Positions 52,652 through 61,408 of a DNA stretch of 64,000 nt are shown in pieces (position 1 is the stretch's first letter; the number at the start of each line of letters is the position of its first letter). A program made the position numbers and the translations under genes. Origin of the DNA: Thermomonas carbonis (GTDB lineage: Bacteria; Pseudomonadota; Gammaproteobacteria; Xanthomonadales; Xanthomonadaceae); contig NZ_CP060719.1 in the NCBI RefSeq assembly GCF_014396975.1, positions 2,390,001-2,454,000 on the forward strand. The letters are read 5' to 3'. The notes under the pieces were generated by a model. That model was not told the DNA's origin, did no database searches, and was given only the letters and a program-made list of their open reading frames with translations.

Positions 52652-53638
52652 ATGACATTCTCGATTCGTAGCCTCCTGCGCCCGTTGCGTCGCAAACTTG
52701 ACCGAATAATCACGTCACGGGGCTTCCTCAGCTATCAGGCTGGCGCAATGGATCGCCGCAGGCTGGGTAGTGGCGACCTCGCTGCATTCGACGGTCATGA
52801 CCACATTCTGTTGCGGCGGCACTACTACCTGCCGTTGCCGGATGCGAAGGACCTCGCAAGCCAGAGGGAAACGGAGCTGATCGGCTGCGACTTCGATGCG
52901 GATGCCTGCTTCGCGTTTCATGCCGAGCACGTTGCTCGTTACGACCCGGAGTTCCGCCAGTTCCCGAATTCGGGGCCGGCCTCGGTTGATGACTACCACC
53001 TCGTCAACGGCACCTTCATGGCGCTTGACGGAAACATGTACTACGGACTCATCCGTGCGTTGGCACCTGCGCGCATCATCGAGATAGGCTCCGGGAACTC
53101 GACCAAGCTCGCGTGCGCCGCGATCCGCAGGAATGTCGCGGAAGGGCGCGTGGCAAGCACGCTCACCTGCATCGAGCCGTTCCATACGGAAGTACTGGAG
53201 GGGCTGCCGGAGGTCTCTCGAATCCTTCGTTCGTATGTACAGGATGTCGCCATGGATGAGTTCACCAGCTTGGAGGCTGGCGACATCCTGTTCATTGATT
53301 CCACCCACACAGTCCGGCCCGGCGGTGATGTCTGGTGGGAAATCTGCGAGATTCTTCCACGTCTGAACCCGGGTGTACTTGTACACATCCACGACATTTC
53401 GTTGCCGCAGCCGTATCCGTCGAGGACCTTGGACAACCATTGGTACTGGATGGAGCAATACATGCTCCAGGCGTTCCTGAGCTTCAATCGCAGGTACTCG
53501 GTCGTGTGGGCCGGAAACTTCCTGATGCTGAAGGCGCCTGCGCGGATGACCTCGTTGTTCGGGGAAGAGTATTCGGCGATGCGCGCGGCGTATCCCGATT
53601 CCGAGCCAGCCAGCTTGTGGCTGCGTGTAGAGGCGTGA
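52652..53638 (+). CDS. Class I SAM-dependent methyltransferase-like protein (Methyltransf_24 type)
   Basis: A 328-residue protein with an N-terminal region of about 110 residues, then a Rossmann-like domain: RALAPARIIEIGSGNSTKLA (about residues 126-145, SAM-binding G-x-G-x-S form), STLTCIEPFHTEVLEGL, EAGDILFIDSTHTVRPGGDV and LNPGVLVHIHDISLPQPYPS. This is the layout of Methyltransf_24 proteins found in glycan loci. The ATG at 52652 is chosen because GAGG lies seven bases upstream; the ATG at 52646 would be only one base after it. A TTGACC hexamer at 52611-52616 might belong to an internal promoter. The acceptor is unknown. Confidence 0.78.
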   Translation: MTFSIRSLLRPLRRKLDRIITSRGFLSYQAGAMDRRRLGSGDLAAFDGHDHILLRRHYYLPLPDAKDLASQRETELIGCDFDADACFAFHAEHVARYDPEFRQFPNSGPASVDDYHLVNGTFMALDGNMYYGLIRALAPARIIEIGSGNSTKLACAAIRRNVAEGRVASTLTCIEPFHTEVLEGLPEVSRILRSYVQDVAMDEFTSLEAGDILFIDSTHTVRPGGDVWWEICEILPRLNPGVLVHIHDISLPQPYPSRTLDNHWYWMEQYMLQAFLSFNRRYSVVWAGNFLMLKAPARMTSLFGEEYSAMRAAYPDSEPASLWLRVEA

Positions 53639-53729
53639 CAGGGCGAATGTCTCCCGGCACCGTCCAACAGAGCGAAGCCTTTTCACTGCGTCCAGCCGAA
53701 CCGATGCCGCGATCTCGGGCGTGTCTTGC

Positions 53730-54965
53730 ATGAGCGCCGTGCAAACTGAGGTCGTGAACGTGGCCGAAGGTCTCGGTGGCAAGACCCTGCTGCTGGTCGG
53801 TTCGGTTCCGGGCCAGCGCAATGTTGGCCAGATCCTGCTGCGCGAAATGCTCGACTGTCTTGGCCCCAGCCAATTCGTTGTCGCAGGTCTGTTGTCGGCT
53901 GGCGAGGTTGGTGATACGCCGCAATCCGATGGGGTGCGCATATTCCGGCGGCCGCATGAACACTCGAGCCGCGCCTTCCCGGGCCGATTGGGCGGCATGG
54001 TCGCTGCGATCAATCGGCTCCGTGACTACGAACCCGTCGTTGCCACGCTGGCGGACGAGGTGCATGCCTACGCGCAGGACAACGGGGTGAACCGGGTCTG
54101 GGCGATCCTGAACATGCCTTCGGTCATCGATGTCTGCACGCGGCTGATGACGCGCCTGGACGTGCCGCTGCTCGCGCATGTCTGGGACGACGTGAATCAT
54201 CTGTCGCGGCAGCAGGGACTTGATGCGATGACCCGGTGGCGCACCGAGCGTCGCTTTGGTTCCTTGTTGGCTCGCGCCGAGCGTACCGCGGTGATCGGCG
54301 AAACCATGTCCGCCCACTACTCGGCTTGCTATGGCGCGCGCTGCCAGATCGTGCGCCATGGGGTAGCGGATGGCATCGTCGCACGGGATCGGCCGACCGG
54401 CTCGGATGAGTTCGTGATCGGATTTTCCGGTGGGATGTATTGCCCCTCGGCTTGGAATGCGTTCCAGGCAGCGCTGGACAGACTGGGGTGGCAGACCGCT
54501 GGCAAGCGAATTCGCCTCGTCGTGATGAGCGGGCAGGTAACCTTCAAGACAAGTTCGCCAGCGCGGGTCGACTATCTCGGCTGGCGCAGTGATGCCGAAG
54601 TCCATGAGCGGCTCGCCACATGCGATCTGTTGTACTTGCCCCAGCCTTTTGAAGCGTCCCAGCGCGAGCTTGCGGAGCTGTCGTTCCCGACCAAGCTCAG
54701 TGCGTACGTGAGCACTGGGCGACCAGTGCTGGTGCATGCACCACAACACGCATCGCTTCCGGTGTTCGCCCGCGCATATCCGCTTGGCCAGGTATGCACC
54801 AGCCTGGATCCCGCGGTCATCGCCGCGGTCATCCAGCAGCTAGCGACGGAGCCGGGCCTTTATGCCGAATCAGCCAGGGCCTCCACTGCGATCGCGAACT
54901 CGGTGCTGAGCAAGACGAATTTCTCTGCGCAGGTACGGGCATTTGTCGATGGTGGCGCTGCTTGA
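53730..54965 (+). CDS. Glycosyltransferase (GT-B fold)
   Basis: A 411-residue protein with a GT-B architecture. The N-terminal half shows KTLLLVGSVPGQRNVGQILL and VWAILNMPSVIDVCTRLM. The C-terminal half has FVIGFSGGMYCPSAWNAFQA, RVDYLGWRSDAEVHERLATC, DLLYLPQPFEASQRELAELS and FPTKLSAYVSTGRPVLVHAP, which resemble the donor-binding domain of GT4-like enzymes, with Glu in the usual E-x7-E area. It is distant from named families. The ATG at 53730 is used; a GTG three codons upstream is possible. Its stop overlaps the TTG of the next transferase. Confidence 0.75.
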   Translation: MSAVQTEVVNVAEGLGGKTLLLVGSVPGQRNVGQILLREMLDCLGPSQFVVAGLLSAGEVGDTPQSDGVRIFRRPHEHSSRAFPGRLGGMVAAINRLRDYEPVVATLADEVHAYAQDNGVNRVWAILNMPSVIDVCTRLMTRLDVPLLAHVWDDVNHLSRQQGLDAMTRWRTERRFGSLLARAERTAVIGETMSAHYSACYGARCQIVRHGVADGIVARDRPTGSDEFVIGFSGGMYCPSAWNAFQAALDRLGWQTAGKRIRLVVMSGQVTFKTSSPARVDYLGWRSDAEVHERLATCDLLYLPQPFEASQRELAELSFPTKLSAYVSTGRPVLVHAPQHASLPVFARAYPLGQVCTSLDPAVIAAVIQQLATEPGLYAESARASTAIANSVLSKTNFSAQVRAFVDGGAA

Positions 54966-56314
54966 CTCGCATTTTGCTCTTCATGCAGACAAGCTCGACG
55001 CTCGGCGGCGTCGAGACGTGGCTGGATCGAACCTGTTCGTACCTGGCGACGCGCGGCTTCGAGCCTGTGGTCGGGCTGGCGCGAGGACTTGCGAACAACA
55101 ACCCCGCGCGTTACCGGCAACAGCATCCGGATCTCGATACGATCGAGGTCGACGGGCGCGGCCTGAACCGTGACGGGCGCGTGCGGGCCCTGATGCGCGG
55201 CATCCGCAAGGTGCGTCCAGCCATCGTGCTGCCCCTGGGTGTTGTGGATGCGAATGCCGCAGTCGTGCGATGCAAGCTGGATGGCGACGATGTGCGCTTG
55301 CTGGCGCATGCGCAGGGCAATCTGCCGCCGATGCTTGCGGATTTGAGGTTGTATCGGGACTGGTTTGATCGCGTGGTGTGCCCGGGCCGGCTGACCCGGC
55401 GGATGCTGGTCGAGTGGGGTGGATTCGCTCCCGAACGCGTCGAGCACATTCCGAACGGGGCGGATGCCCCCATCGTCGAGCGCCTGCCAAGGCGAAACGA
55501 TGGCGTGCTTCGACTCGGCTACGTTGGCCGTCTCAGCCAGCCCGACAAGCGCGTACTCGATCTGGTGCCGCTGTGCCACGAATTGATCCGGCTCCGCGTT
55601 CCGTTTGAACTGGACGTGGCAGGGGATGGCCCGGCGCGCACGGAACTGGCAGCTGGATTGGCGGAGTTCGGCAGCCGCGTGCGGATGCTCGGACCAAAGG
55701 ACCAGCAGACGCTTTACCGCGAGATTTTTCCGACTCTGGACGTGCTGATGATGACCTCGGCTTCGGAAGCGTTCGGCATCGTGTTGGTAGAGGCGATGAT
55801 GCACGGCGTGGTGCCGGTCTCGTCGCGTTACCACGGATTTCACAGCGAGGGCCTGGTGCTCGAGGGCGAAACCGGCCTGGCGTTCGAGGTGGGAGACATG
55901 GCGGGCGCGGCAAGGGCGGTGCAGGATCTGCATGCCAAGCCGGATCGATTGCAGGCACTCGCTGCCCGCGCCAGGCTGCACGGCGCCGGCTACACGTGGG
56001 AGCGGTCGCTTTCGCAATGGGAGGCTTCTCTGCGCACCGTTGCGGAAGAGCCAGTCCTGCACGCAACGACTCACCCGATCGCCATGTCTGCTGGCGAGAG
56101 CGGGCGCCTCGAACGCCTCGGAGTGTCAACCGGCATGGTTGATCGCCTTCGACGGCTGCGACGCGCTGTGCTGGGTCCTGCGGTGCCTGCTGGAGGCGAG
56201 GAGTGGCCGCTCTTTCATCGGTTCCACAAGGCCGAGCAGTTGGCTGCGATCCGTGAAGAGTTGCTGCGAATCGATGGACTCGCGGAACGCGCAGTCCCCG
56301 AAGCGGCGGGCTGA
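54962..56314 (+). CDS. Glycosyltransferase family 4
   Basis: A 450-residue retaining GT-B enzyme. It has LLFMQTSSTLGGVETWLDRT (acceptor-domain glycine loop), VEHIPNGADAPIVERLPRR, LRLGYVGRLSQPDKRVLDLV, ELDVAGDGPARTELAAGL and TASEAFGIVLVEAMMHGVVP with the E-x7-E motif. A C-terminal extension of about 70 residues ends near VPAGGEEWPLFHRFHKAEQL, resembling the tail of the following transferase. The start is TTG, overlapping the preceding stop (TTGA). Donor and acceptor are unknown. Confidence 0.85.
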   Translation: MTRILLFMQTSSTLGGVETWLDRTCSYLATRGFEPVVGLARGLANNNPARYRQQHPDLDTIEVDGRGLNRDGRVRALMRGIRKVRPAIVLPLGVVDANAAVVRCKLDGDDVRLLAHAQGNLPPMLADLRLYRDWFDRVVCPGRLTRRMLVEWGGFAPERVEHIPNGADAPIVERLPRRNDGVLRLGYVGRLSQPDKRVLDLVPLCHELIRLRVPFELDVAGDGPARTELAAGLAEFGSRVRMLGPKDQQTLYREIFPTLDVLMMTSASEAFGIVLVEAMMHGVVPVSSRYHGFHSEGLVLEGETGLAFEVGDMAGAARAVQDLHAKPDRLQALAARARLHGAGYTWERSLSQWEASLRTVAEEPVLHATTHPIAMSAGESGRLERLGVSTGMVDRLRRLRRAVLGPAVPAGGEEWPLFHRFHKAEQLAAIREELLRIDGLAERAVPEAAG

Positions 56315-56358
56315 ATGTATGTTGCTCCTCTCGAACCAGACAAAGGCAGCATGCGCAA

Positions 56359-57708
56359 ATGCCTAGCGTGATGTTCGTGAGCCCTTCGGCTTACAGCTTG
56401 AGTGGATTGGCGACCTGGCTCGATTATCTGTTGCCAGGACTTGAGCAGCTTGGCTGGACTTCGAGCCTCTGTCTGGTATCGGGGCCGCAGCATCACCGAC
56501 CCGAAAAATATCTGGAAGTCCACCCGGCAACCCGCGTTGAAATCGCGCACTGTCGAACCGGGACACCCGAAGGGCGTGTTCAAGCATTGTTGGCGGTACT
56601 GCGGCGGACGCAGCCAGATATCGTGGTCTCGGTGAATGTGCCTGACACCTACCCAGCCGTGAACAGATTGCGCGAGGATCCCGGCTCATCACCCCATGTG
56701 GTGATGAGCGTGCACGGTATCGAAGCCTTTCTTTACGCCGATGCTTCCAAATTCAGGCGTGTGATCGACGCGGTCATTTGTTCGAACAAACTCGCCTGCG
56801 AACTGACGAAATCGCTTGGCGGCATCGCCGAGGATCGTGTCCTGTATTCGGCGTATGGCGTTGATATCCCGCAAGGCGGTGATATCGAGAGTAACGCGGA
56901 TTCTCTGAGAATCGTCTATTCCGGCAGGTTGGAAACTCCCCAGAAAAGGGTGGGTGACCTGGTCGGGATTCTGCGGGCGCTGGATGCACGCAGTGTTCCC
57001 TACCAGCTCGAGATCGCCGGCGATGGGCCAGATCGCGATGCCTTGCAACAAGCGTTGCAGCATGGCGTCATCGCTGGCAGGGTCAAATTCCACGGTCAGG
57101 TTTCAATCAGTCGATTGAAGGGCGAGATCTATCCTGCAGCCGACGCTATGCTGATCACATCAAGTTGGGAGACCGGTCCAATCGTGGCGTGGGAGGCCAT
57201 GGCACAAGGACTTCCGGTGGTCAGTGCGCGCTATGTGGGTGCCGGGTTGGAAGGCGCCTTGATCAGTGGCGAGAATGCCTTGCTGTTCGATATTGGCGAC
57301 ACGGAGGGCGCGGCAGCGGCTCTCGAAACGCTATGGCGCGATGCGCAATTGCGACTACGACTGGGAGAGGCGGCCCGGCGACTGGTTGAAACCCGCTACA
57401 GCATTCCGGTGTCGATCAAGGCCTGGAGCGATTCCCTCCATCAAGTCCTGTCGGTCAAGCAACTCGCGTTCGCGCCGCTGCCTGAATCTGCTCCCAGCGG
57501 CCGCTTGGATCGCTGGTTTGGCCCCGGCATGGCAGAGCGGCTGCGAAAATGGACGGGCAAACAGATGTTCCCTGCGGTGGACCCGGGCGGCGAATGGCCG
57601 CACTCGCTCTCCAGCGCGCGCAGTGATGAGGCTTTCTGGCAGTCGGCGACTCATGCGGACCGGGACCAAGCCCGACCCTTTCGCGAGCATGAGACTCCAT
57701 GCGCTTGA
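56359..57708 (+). CDS. Glycosyltransferase family 4
   Basis: A 449-residue GT-B enzyme with VMFVSPSAYSLSGLATWLDY, VVMSVHGIEAFLYADASKFR, VLYSAYGVDIPQGGDI, LRIVYSGRLETPQKRVGDLV, YQLEIAGDGPDRDALQQAL and TSSWETGPIVAWEAMAQGLP (E-x7-E). The C-terminal extension contains FPAVDPGGEWPHSLSSARS, similar in position and pattern to the tail of the preceding enzyme. The gene overlaps the acyltransferase gene by ten bases. It probably adds one hexose-type residue to the repeat unit. Confidence 0.85.
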   Translation: MPSVMFVSPSAYSLSGLATWLDYLLPGLEQLGWTSSLCLVSGPQHHRPEKYLEVHPATRVEIAHCRTGTPEGRVQALLAVLRRTQPDIVVSVNVPDTYPAVNRLREDPGSSPHVVMSVHGIEAFLYADASKFRRVIDAVICSNKLACELTKSLGGIAEDRVLYSAYGVDIPQGGDIESNADSLRIVYSGRLETPQKRVGDLVGILRALDARSVPYQLEIAGDGPDRDALQQALQHGVIAGRVKFHGQVSISRLKGEIYPAADAMLITSSWETGPIVAWEAMAQGLPVVSARYVGAGLEGALISGENALLFDIGDTEGAAAALETLWRDAQLRLRLGEAARRLVETRYSIPVSIKAWSDSLHQVLSVKQLAFAPLPESAPSGRLDRWFGPGMAERLRKWTGKQMFPAVDPGGEWPHSLSSARSDEAFWQSATHADRDQARPFREHETPCA

Positions 57709-58301
57709 GTGTTAAAACCTGGCTCCGCGGGCTGGCCATGCTGCGCCACCCGATTCTGATCGCGGATCTGGGGCAGCGCCTGCAACATTTGCGCCGGATT
57801 TCACTGTTGCGTGCCGACAATCCTGGAGCAACGATCAAAGCGGATCTGATTCTGCTCGGCAACGACATTTCCCGCATCCGGCTGGGAGCGGGTTGTATCC
57901 TGGGTGGTGGCGCAGTGCTGGCGTGTGGCGACGATCAGGATGGGCTTGGCCGAATCGTGATCGACGAGGGAACCTATATCGGTCAGTACAACAATCTGCG
58001 CGCCGGCGGCGGGGACATCCGCATCGGCAAGAACTGCCTAGTAAGCCAGTTCTGCACCTTGGTCGCAAGCAATCACGCGCATGTGCGCGGACAGCCCATC
58101 ATTCAGCAGGGCAACGACACAAGGCGCGTGGGTATCGTCATCGGAGACGACGTCTGGCTGGGCGCAGGGTGCGTCATCCTTCCCGGCGTCGTCGTTGGCG
58201 ATGGGGCCATCATTGGGGCCAACGCCGTGGTGACTACCGATGTTCCGCCCAACGAGATATGGGGCGGCGTGCCCGCACAAAAAATCAGCGAGCGCATGTG
58301 A
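57699..58301 (+). CDS. Left-handed beta-helix acyltransferase (hexapeptide repeat family)
   Basis: A 200-residue protein whose central and C-terminal parts are imperfect hexapeptide repeats (GAGCILGGGAVLACGDD; IGQYNNLRAGGGDIRIGKNC; GIVIGDDVWLGAGCVILPGV; VVGDGAIIGANAVVTTDVP), ending WGGVPAQKISERM. This is the WbbJ/maltose O-acetyltransferase type, using acetyl-CoA to O-acetylate a sugar. SNHAHVRGQPI supplies the catalytic histidine loop. It overlaps neighbours on both sides by 4-10 bases, so it is firmly within the operon. Confidence 0.87.
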   Translation: MRLSVKTWLRGLAMLRHPILIADLGQRLQHLRRISLLRADNPGATIKADLILLGNDISRIRLGAGCILGGGAVLACGDDQDGLGRIVIDEGTYIGQYNNLRAGGGDIRIGKNCLVSQFCTLVASNHAHVRGQPIIQQGNDTRRVGIVIGDDVWLGAGCVILPGVVVGDGAIIGANAVVTTDVPPNEIWGGVPAQKISERM

Positions 58302-59386
58302 CCACGTCCTCGCTACGTGAACGCGCTGGCTGTTGGCTGTACGAGCGCTGGCAGGCGGAGCTCGTGTTGCGCGCCCCAGGATTGGCGCGCACGCTTGGTC
58401 TTGCCTGGCAAGACGTTCACAACCGCAGCGAACGACTCCAACTCGATCCGATCACTGGTGGTCGGGTTTGCGAATGGCAGGATTCAAGTCGTCTCACCGT
58501 GGCGCGCATCTTCCCGGATGTCGGGACGCGTTTGCTGCGCCATGCGCTTCAGGAATGGCCAGTGCGATTTGCCGGGGCCGATCACGCCACGGCTCCGGGT
58601 GCTCCCGACATCTCGATTCTGATCCCGATCGCCGGCCAATCGCGAATGGCGCAGTTCCGGCTGGCGCTAGCTACGGCACGTGCTCAAATTGGTGTAAATA
58701 CCGAGGTCGTGGTAGTGGAGCAGTGGCCCGACGCGACCTTGCGTTACAGCCTACCGTCGGATGTTCGCTATCTGCACCAGATCGCTGCAGAGGGCGCGCA
58801 ATTCAACAAGAGCAAAGCCCTCAACGCGGGCGCGCGGGCAGCGTCGGGTCGCAATCTCATCATCCTCGATGCGGACTACGTGCTTCCAGAGCGCTTTGCG
58901 GCAGAGTGCGCGTATGCGCTTGAGAACGTCGATGCCGTGCGTTCCGCGCGCTGGATCTTCTACCTTGATCGAACGAGCAGCGAACGATTGGCCACCACGT
59001 ACGACTGCCTGACTAATGGTGGCACCGAGGCGATCGTCTCCAACAATCCCACGCCTCTGGCGCTGCGCCGCAGTGTGTACTGGGAGATCGGTGGCCACGA
59101 CGAAGCTTATGAGGGATGGGGCGGCGAAGACACAGAGTTTCTCGACCGCTTGCGCATCAGGCCCATCAGCGAAGGCGGGTGGATGCCGGTGTTGCACGCG
59201 TGGCATGCACCCGCGCCGAAGAAAGCGGATGGCGACCGCAACCGGATGCTCCACGAGGAACGGATGGCGATACCCGTCGAAGTTCGGATTGCTCGGCTTC
59301 GTGCGGCGCAGGAAATGAGGTCGGAGGAAATCGTTGAGCCAGTACCATTCCGGTCAGGACACGCAATAGAGCAGTCCCAGCCATGA
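58298..59386 (+). CDS. Glycosyltransferase family 2 with C-terminal galactosyltransferase-like motif
   Basis: A 362-residue GT-A enzyme. After about 95 N-terminal residues comes ISILIPIAGQSRMAQFRLAL, then EVVVVEQWPDA, FNKSKALNAGARAASGRNLI and the metal-binding region LIILDADYVLPERFAAE (DxD). Residues about 260-290 read YWEIGGHDEAYEGWGGEDTE, the WGGED motif of the Glyco_transf_7C domain in beta-1,4-galactosyl and chondroitin-type transferases. A galactose or GalNAc transfer is therefore plausible and fits galE upstream. The start is GTG, overlapping the acyltransferase stop. Confidence 0.85.
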   Translation: MTTSSLRERAGCWLYERWQAELVLRAPGLARTLGLAWQDVHNRSERLQLDPITGGRVCEWQDSSRLTVARIFPDVGTRLLRHALQEWPVRFAGADHATAPGAPDISILIPIAGQSRMAQFRLALATARAQIGVNTEVVVVEQWPDATLRYSLPSDVRYLHQIAAEGAQFNKSKALNAGARAASGRNLIILDADYVLPERFAAECAYALENVDAVRSARWIFYLDRTSSERLATTYDCLTNGGTEAIVSNNPTPLALRRSVYWEIGGHDEAYEGWGGEDTEFLDRLRIRPISEGGWMPVLHAWHAPAPKKADGDRNRMLHEERMAIPVEVRIARLRAAQEMRSEEIVEPVPFRSGHAIEQSQP

Positions 59387-60384
59387 ACTGGAAGCTCACC
59401 ACAGGCAAGCTGCGGGATGCCTGGCTGGCTTATCCCTCGCAGCGAAGGGCATACAGATCGGTGCCGGCTGGCAAGCCGATCTTGCTCACCGGTACTCACC
59501 GAAGCGGCACCACCTGGCTGGCCAAGATGCTGGCCGCCAGCGGCATCTGGTACGTCCACGAGCCCTTCTTCCCCGGCAAGGGACGCTGGCCGAGGTCGTT
59601 CGAATTTCGCGAGAGTGGCACACCGGACGTCGCGGTCGATGCGCTGTTCACTGACGTGTTGGGGGGCGGCTTCCGACAAGCCCTGAATCTGCCCAATGCC
59701 GATCACCCGCTGATGCCCTTGCGACTGATTCCACCCATGGTTCCGAGGATGCTGGTCAAGGATCCAATCGCGTGTCTGCTGAGCGAGTACCTGACCCGGC
59801 GGTTCGATCTCCAGACCCTGATCCTGTTCCGGCATCCGGCTGGTTTCGCCGCGAGCGTATGCCGCCTCGGCTGGCCGCGCGGCGCTTTCCTGCGCCAGTT
59901 CCTTGCGGATGAGCCATTGATGGCGGCGCACCTTGAGCCATACCGAGCGCTGCTCGAGCGTTATGCGGGCGAGGACACCCTCGCGTCCGCGACAGTCCTG
60001 CACGGCGCTCTCTCGTGCGTGCTGTGGCGTTGGGTCGAGGAAGGTGTGGGTACTCCTGTCGTATTCGAGGAGTTGTGCGCAGATCCGATCATGCGCCTGC
60101 GGAGCGTGTACGAGACGCTGCACCTACCTTACGACGAGGACATCGCTGACGCGCACCGTACGGCGTGCTTTGGCAGTGCGCGTGCTGTGGGGGACTATCA
60201 TCCGCATTCGGTCAATCGCAACAGTCTTGCGATGGCGCGTTCATGGACGACGCAACTCGACGACGCCGAACTCGCCGGGGTCCGTGGGATATGGGACACC
60301 TTTGGCATTCCGCTCTATTGCAGCGATGCCGACTGGGATCGCAAGGGTTATCTATTGAGTCCGGTCACGGGGCAGGCTGCATGA
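59383..60384 (+). CDS. Sulfotransferase
   Basis: A 333-residue PAPS-dependent sulfotransferase. The 5'-phosphosulfate-binding loop is PILLTGTHRSGTTWLAKML (about residues 34-52), the 3'-phosphate-binding strand-helix is TLILFRHPAGFAASVCRL near residue 146, and VVFEELCADPIMRLRSVYE is the later conserved segment. It probably adds sulfate to the exported polysaccharide or its lipid-linked precursor. PAPS can come from CysDNC encoded 25 kb upstream. It overlaps the preceding transferase by four bases; about 40 bases separate it from the next gene. Confidence 0.87.
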   Translation: MNWKLTTGKLRDAWLAYPSQRRAYRSVPAGKPILLTGTHRSGTTWLAKMLAASGIWYVHEPFFPGKGRWPRSFEFRESGTPDVAVDALFTDVLGGGFRQALNLPNADHPLMPLRLIPPMVPRMLVKDPIACLLSEYLTRRFDLQTLILFRHPAGFAASVCRLGWPRGAFLRQFLADEPLMAAHLEPYRALLERYAGEDTLASATVLHGALSCVLWRWVEEGVGTPVVFEELCADPIMRLRSVYETLHLPYDEDIADAHRTACFGSARAVGDYHPHSVNRNSLAMARSWTTQLDDAELAGVRGIWDTFGIPLYCSDADWDRKGYLLSPVTGQAA

Positions 60385-60423
60385 GTCGCCCGGTCCTTGG
60401 CCATCGACGATAAGGCGAACTGA

Positions 60424-61392
60424 TTGCACTCGCTTGGTTTCGTCAGCACCATCATCCCGGCGTACAACCGCCCAGCGATGCTGCGGGACGCGGTAGCATC
60501 GGTTCTCGCACAGACATATCCTCGGGTTGAGGTCATCATCGTCGATGATGGGTCCGAAGATGAAACCCCGAAGGTTGCAGGAGAATTGGCGACCTTGCAT
60601 CCCGGCGTGGTGCGCTGGTTCCGCCAAGACAACGCTGGCCCCGGGGCAGCACGTAATCTCGGGTTGCGACATGCGCGAGGAGAATTCATCCAGTACCTCG
60701 ATTCCGATGACTTGCTGGAACCCGGCAAGTTCGAGTCGCAGGTGGCTGCCTTGCAGCAACATCCGGATGTCGGCTTGGCATACGGAATCACCCGGCGCGT
60801 CGATGTGGCGACGGGCGAATCGCGTGTCTGGGCGCGTACCGGCGAACAGATCGAACATATTTTCCCGTCTTTCCTGATGAAACGGGATTGGGATACGAAT
60901 GCCCCACTTTGGCGAAGGACTACGTGCGAAGCGATCGGGCCCTGGCTGGAACTGCGCTGCCTGGAGGACTGGGAGCATGACTTGCGTGCAGGCATGCTGG
61001 GTATCAGGGCGGTCCATGTGCCGAAGCCGGGCGCCATCGTTCGCGATCACGATGCTATGCGGGCGAGCGGCATGACCACCGGTTTCACAGTGGAGATCGT
61101 TCGTGACATGGCTCGGGCTCACGCGGCAGTCTGGAGCCGCATGCGAGCCCTGGATCTTCGTGACTGGAGTTATCTCGAGGAGTTCTCGCGAAAAGTGTTC
61201 TGGATCGCCCGGATGTGCGGTGAGCGGGGCTTGATCACCGAAGCCGATGAAGCTTTGGAGATCGCCTCGGAGATGATGACCGGCCACAGCGCGGCGAAAC
61301 GCCTGCGCATGTTCCGCGTGCTGGTTCGCATACTGGGCTGGCGTCGCGCGGTGGCGTTGGGCGAGCGCGCAATGCATGGATTGGCGGCATGA
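60424..61392 (+). CDS. Glycosyltransferase family 2
   Basis: A 322-residue GT-A enzyme with FVSTIIPAYNRPAMLRDAVA, PRVEVIIVDDGSEDETPKVA, NAGPGAARNLGLRHARGEFI, the DxD metal site YLDSDDLLEPGKF, and LRCLEDWEHDLRAGMLGIRA in the acceptor region. The start is TTG at 60424, giving the normal N-terminus. A C-terminal helical extension (about residues 230-322) is present. It adds a sugar to the glycan repeat; donor unknown. Confidence 0.87.
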   Translation: MHSLGFVSTIIPAYNRPAMLRDAVASVLAQTYPRVEVIIVDDGSEDETPKVAGELATLHPGVVRWFRQDNAGPGAARNLGLRHARGEFIQYLDSDDLLEPGKFESQVAALQQHPDVGLAYGITRRVDVATGESRVWARTGEQIEHIFPSFLMKRDWDTNAPLWRRTTCEAIGPWLELRCLEDWEHDLRAGMLGIRAVHVPKPGAIVRDHDAMRASGMTTGFTVEIVRDMARAHAAVWSRMRALDLRDWSYLEEFSRKVFWIARMCGERGLITEADEALEIASEMMTGHSAAKRLRMFRVLVRILGWRRAVALGERAMHGLAA

Positions 61393-61408
61393 CGGGAGTC
61401 GATCACCG

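Noticed and set aside
60489..60499. CGCGGTAGCAT, close to an ops element
   Set aside because: It mismatches the first base and a core position, lies inside a coding sequence and has no leader context.
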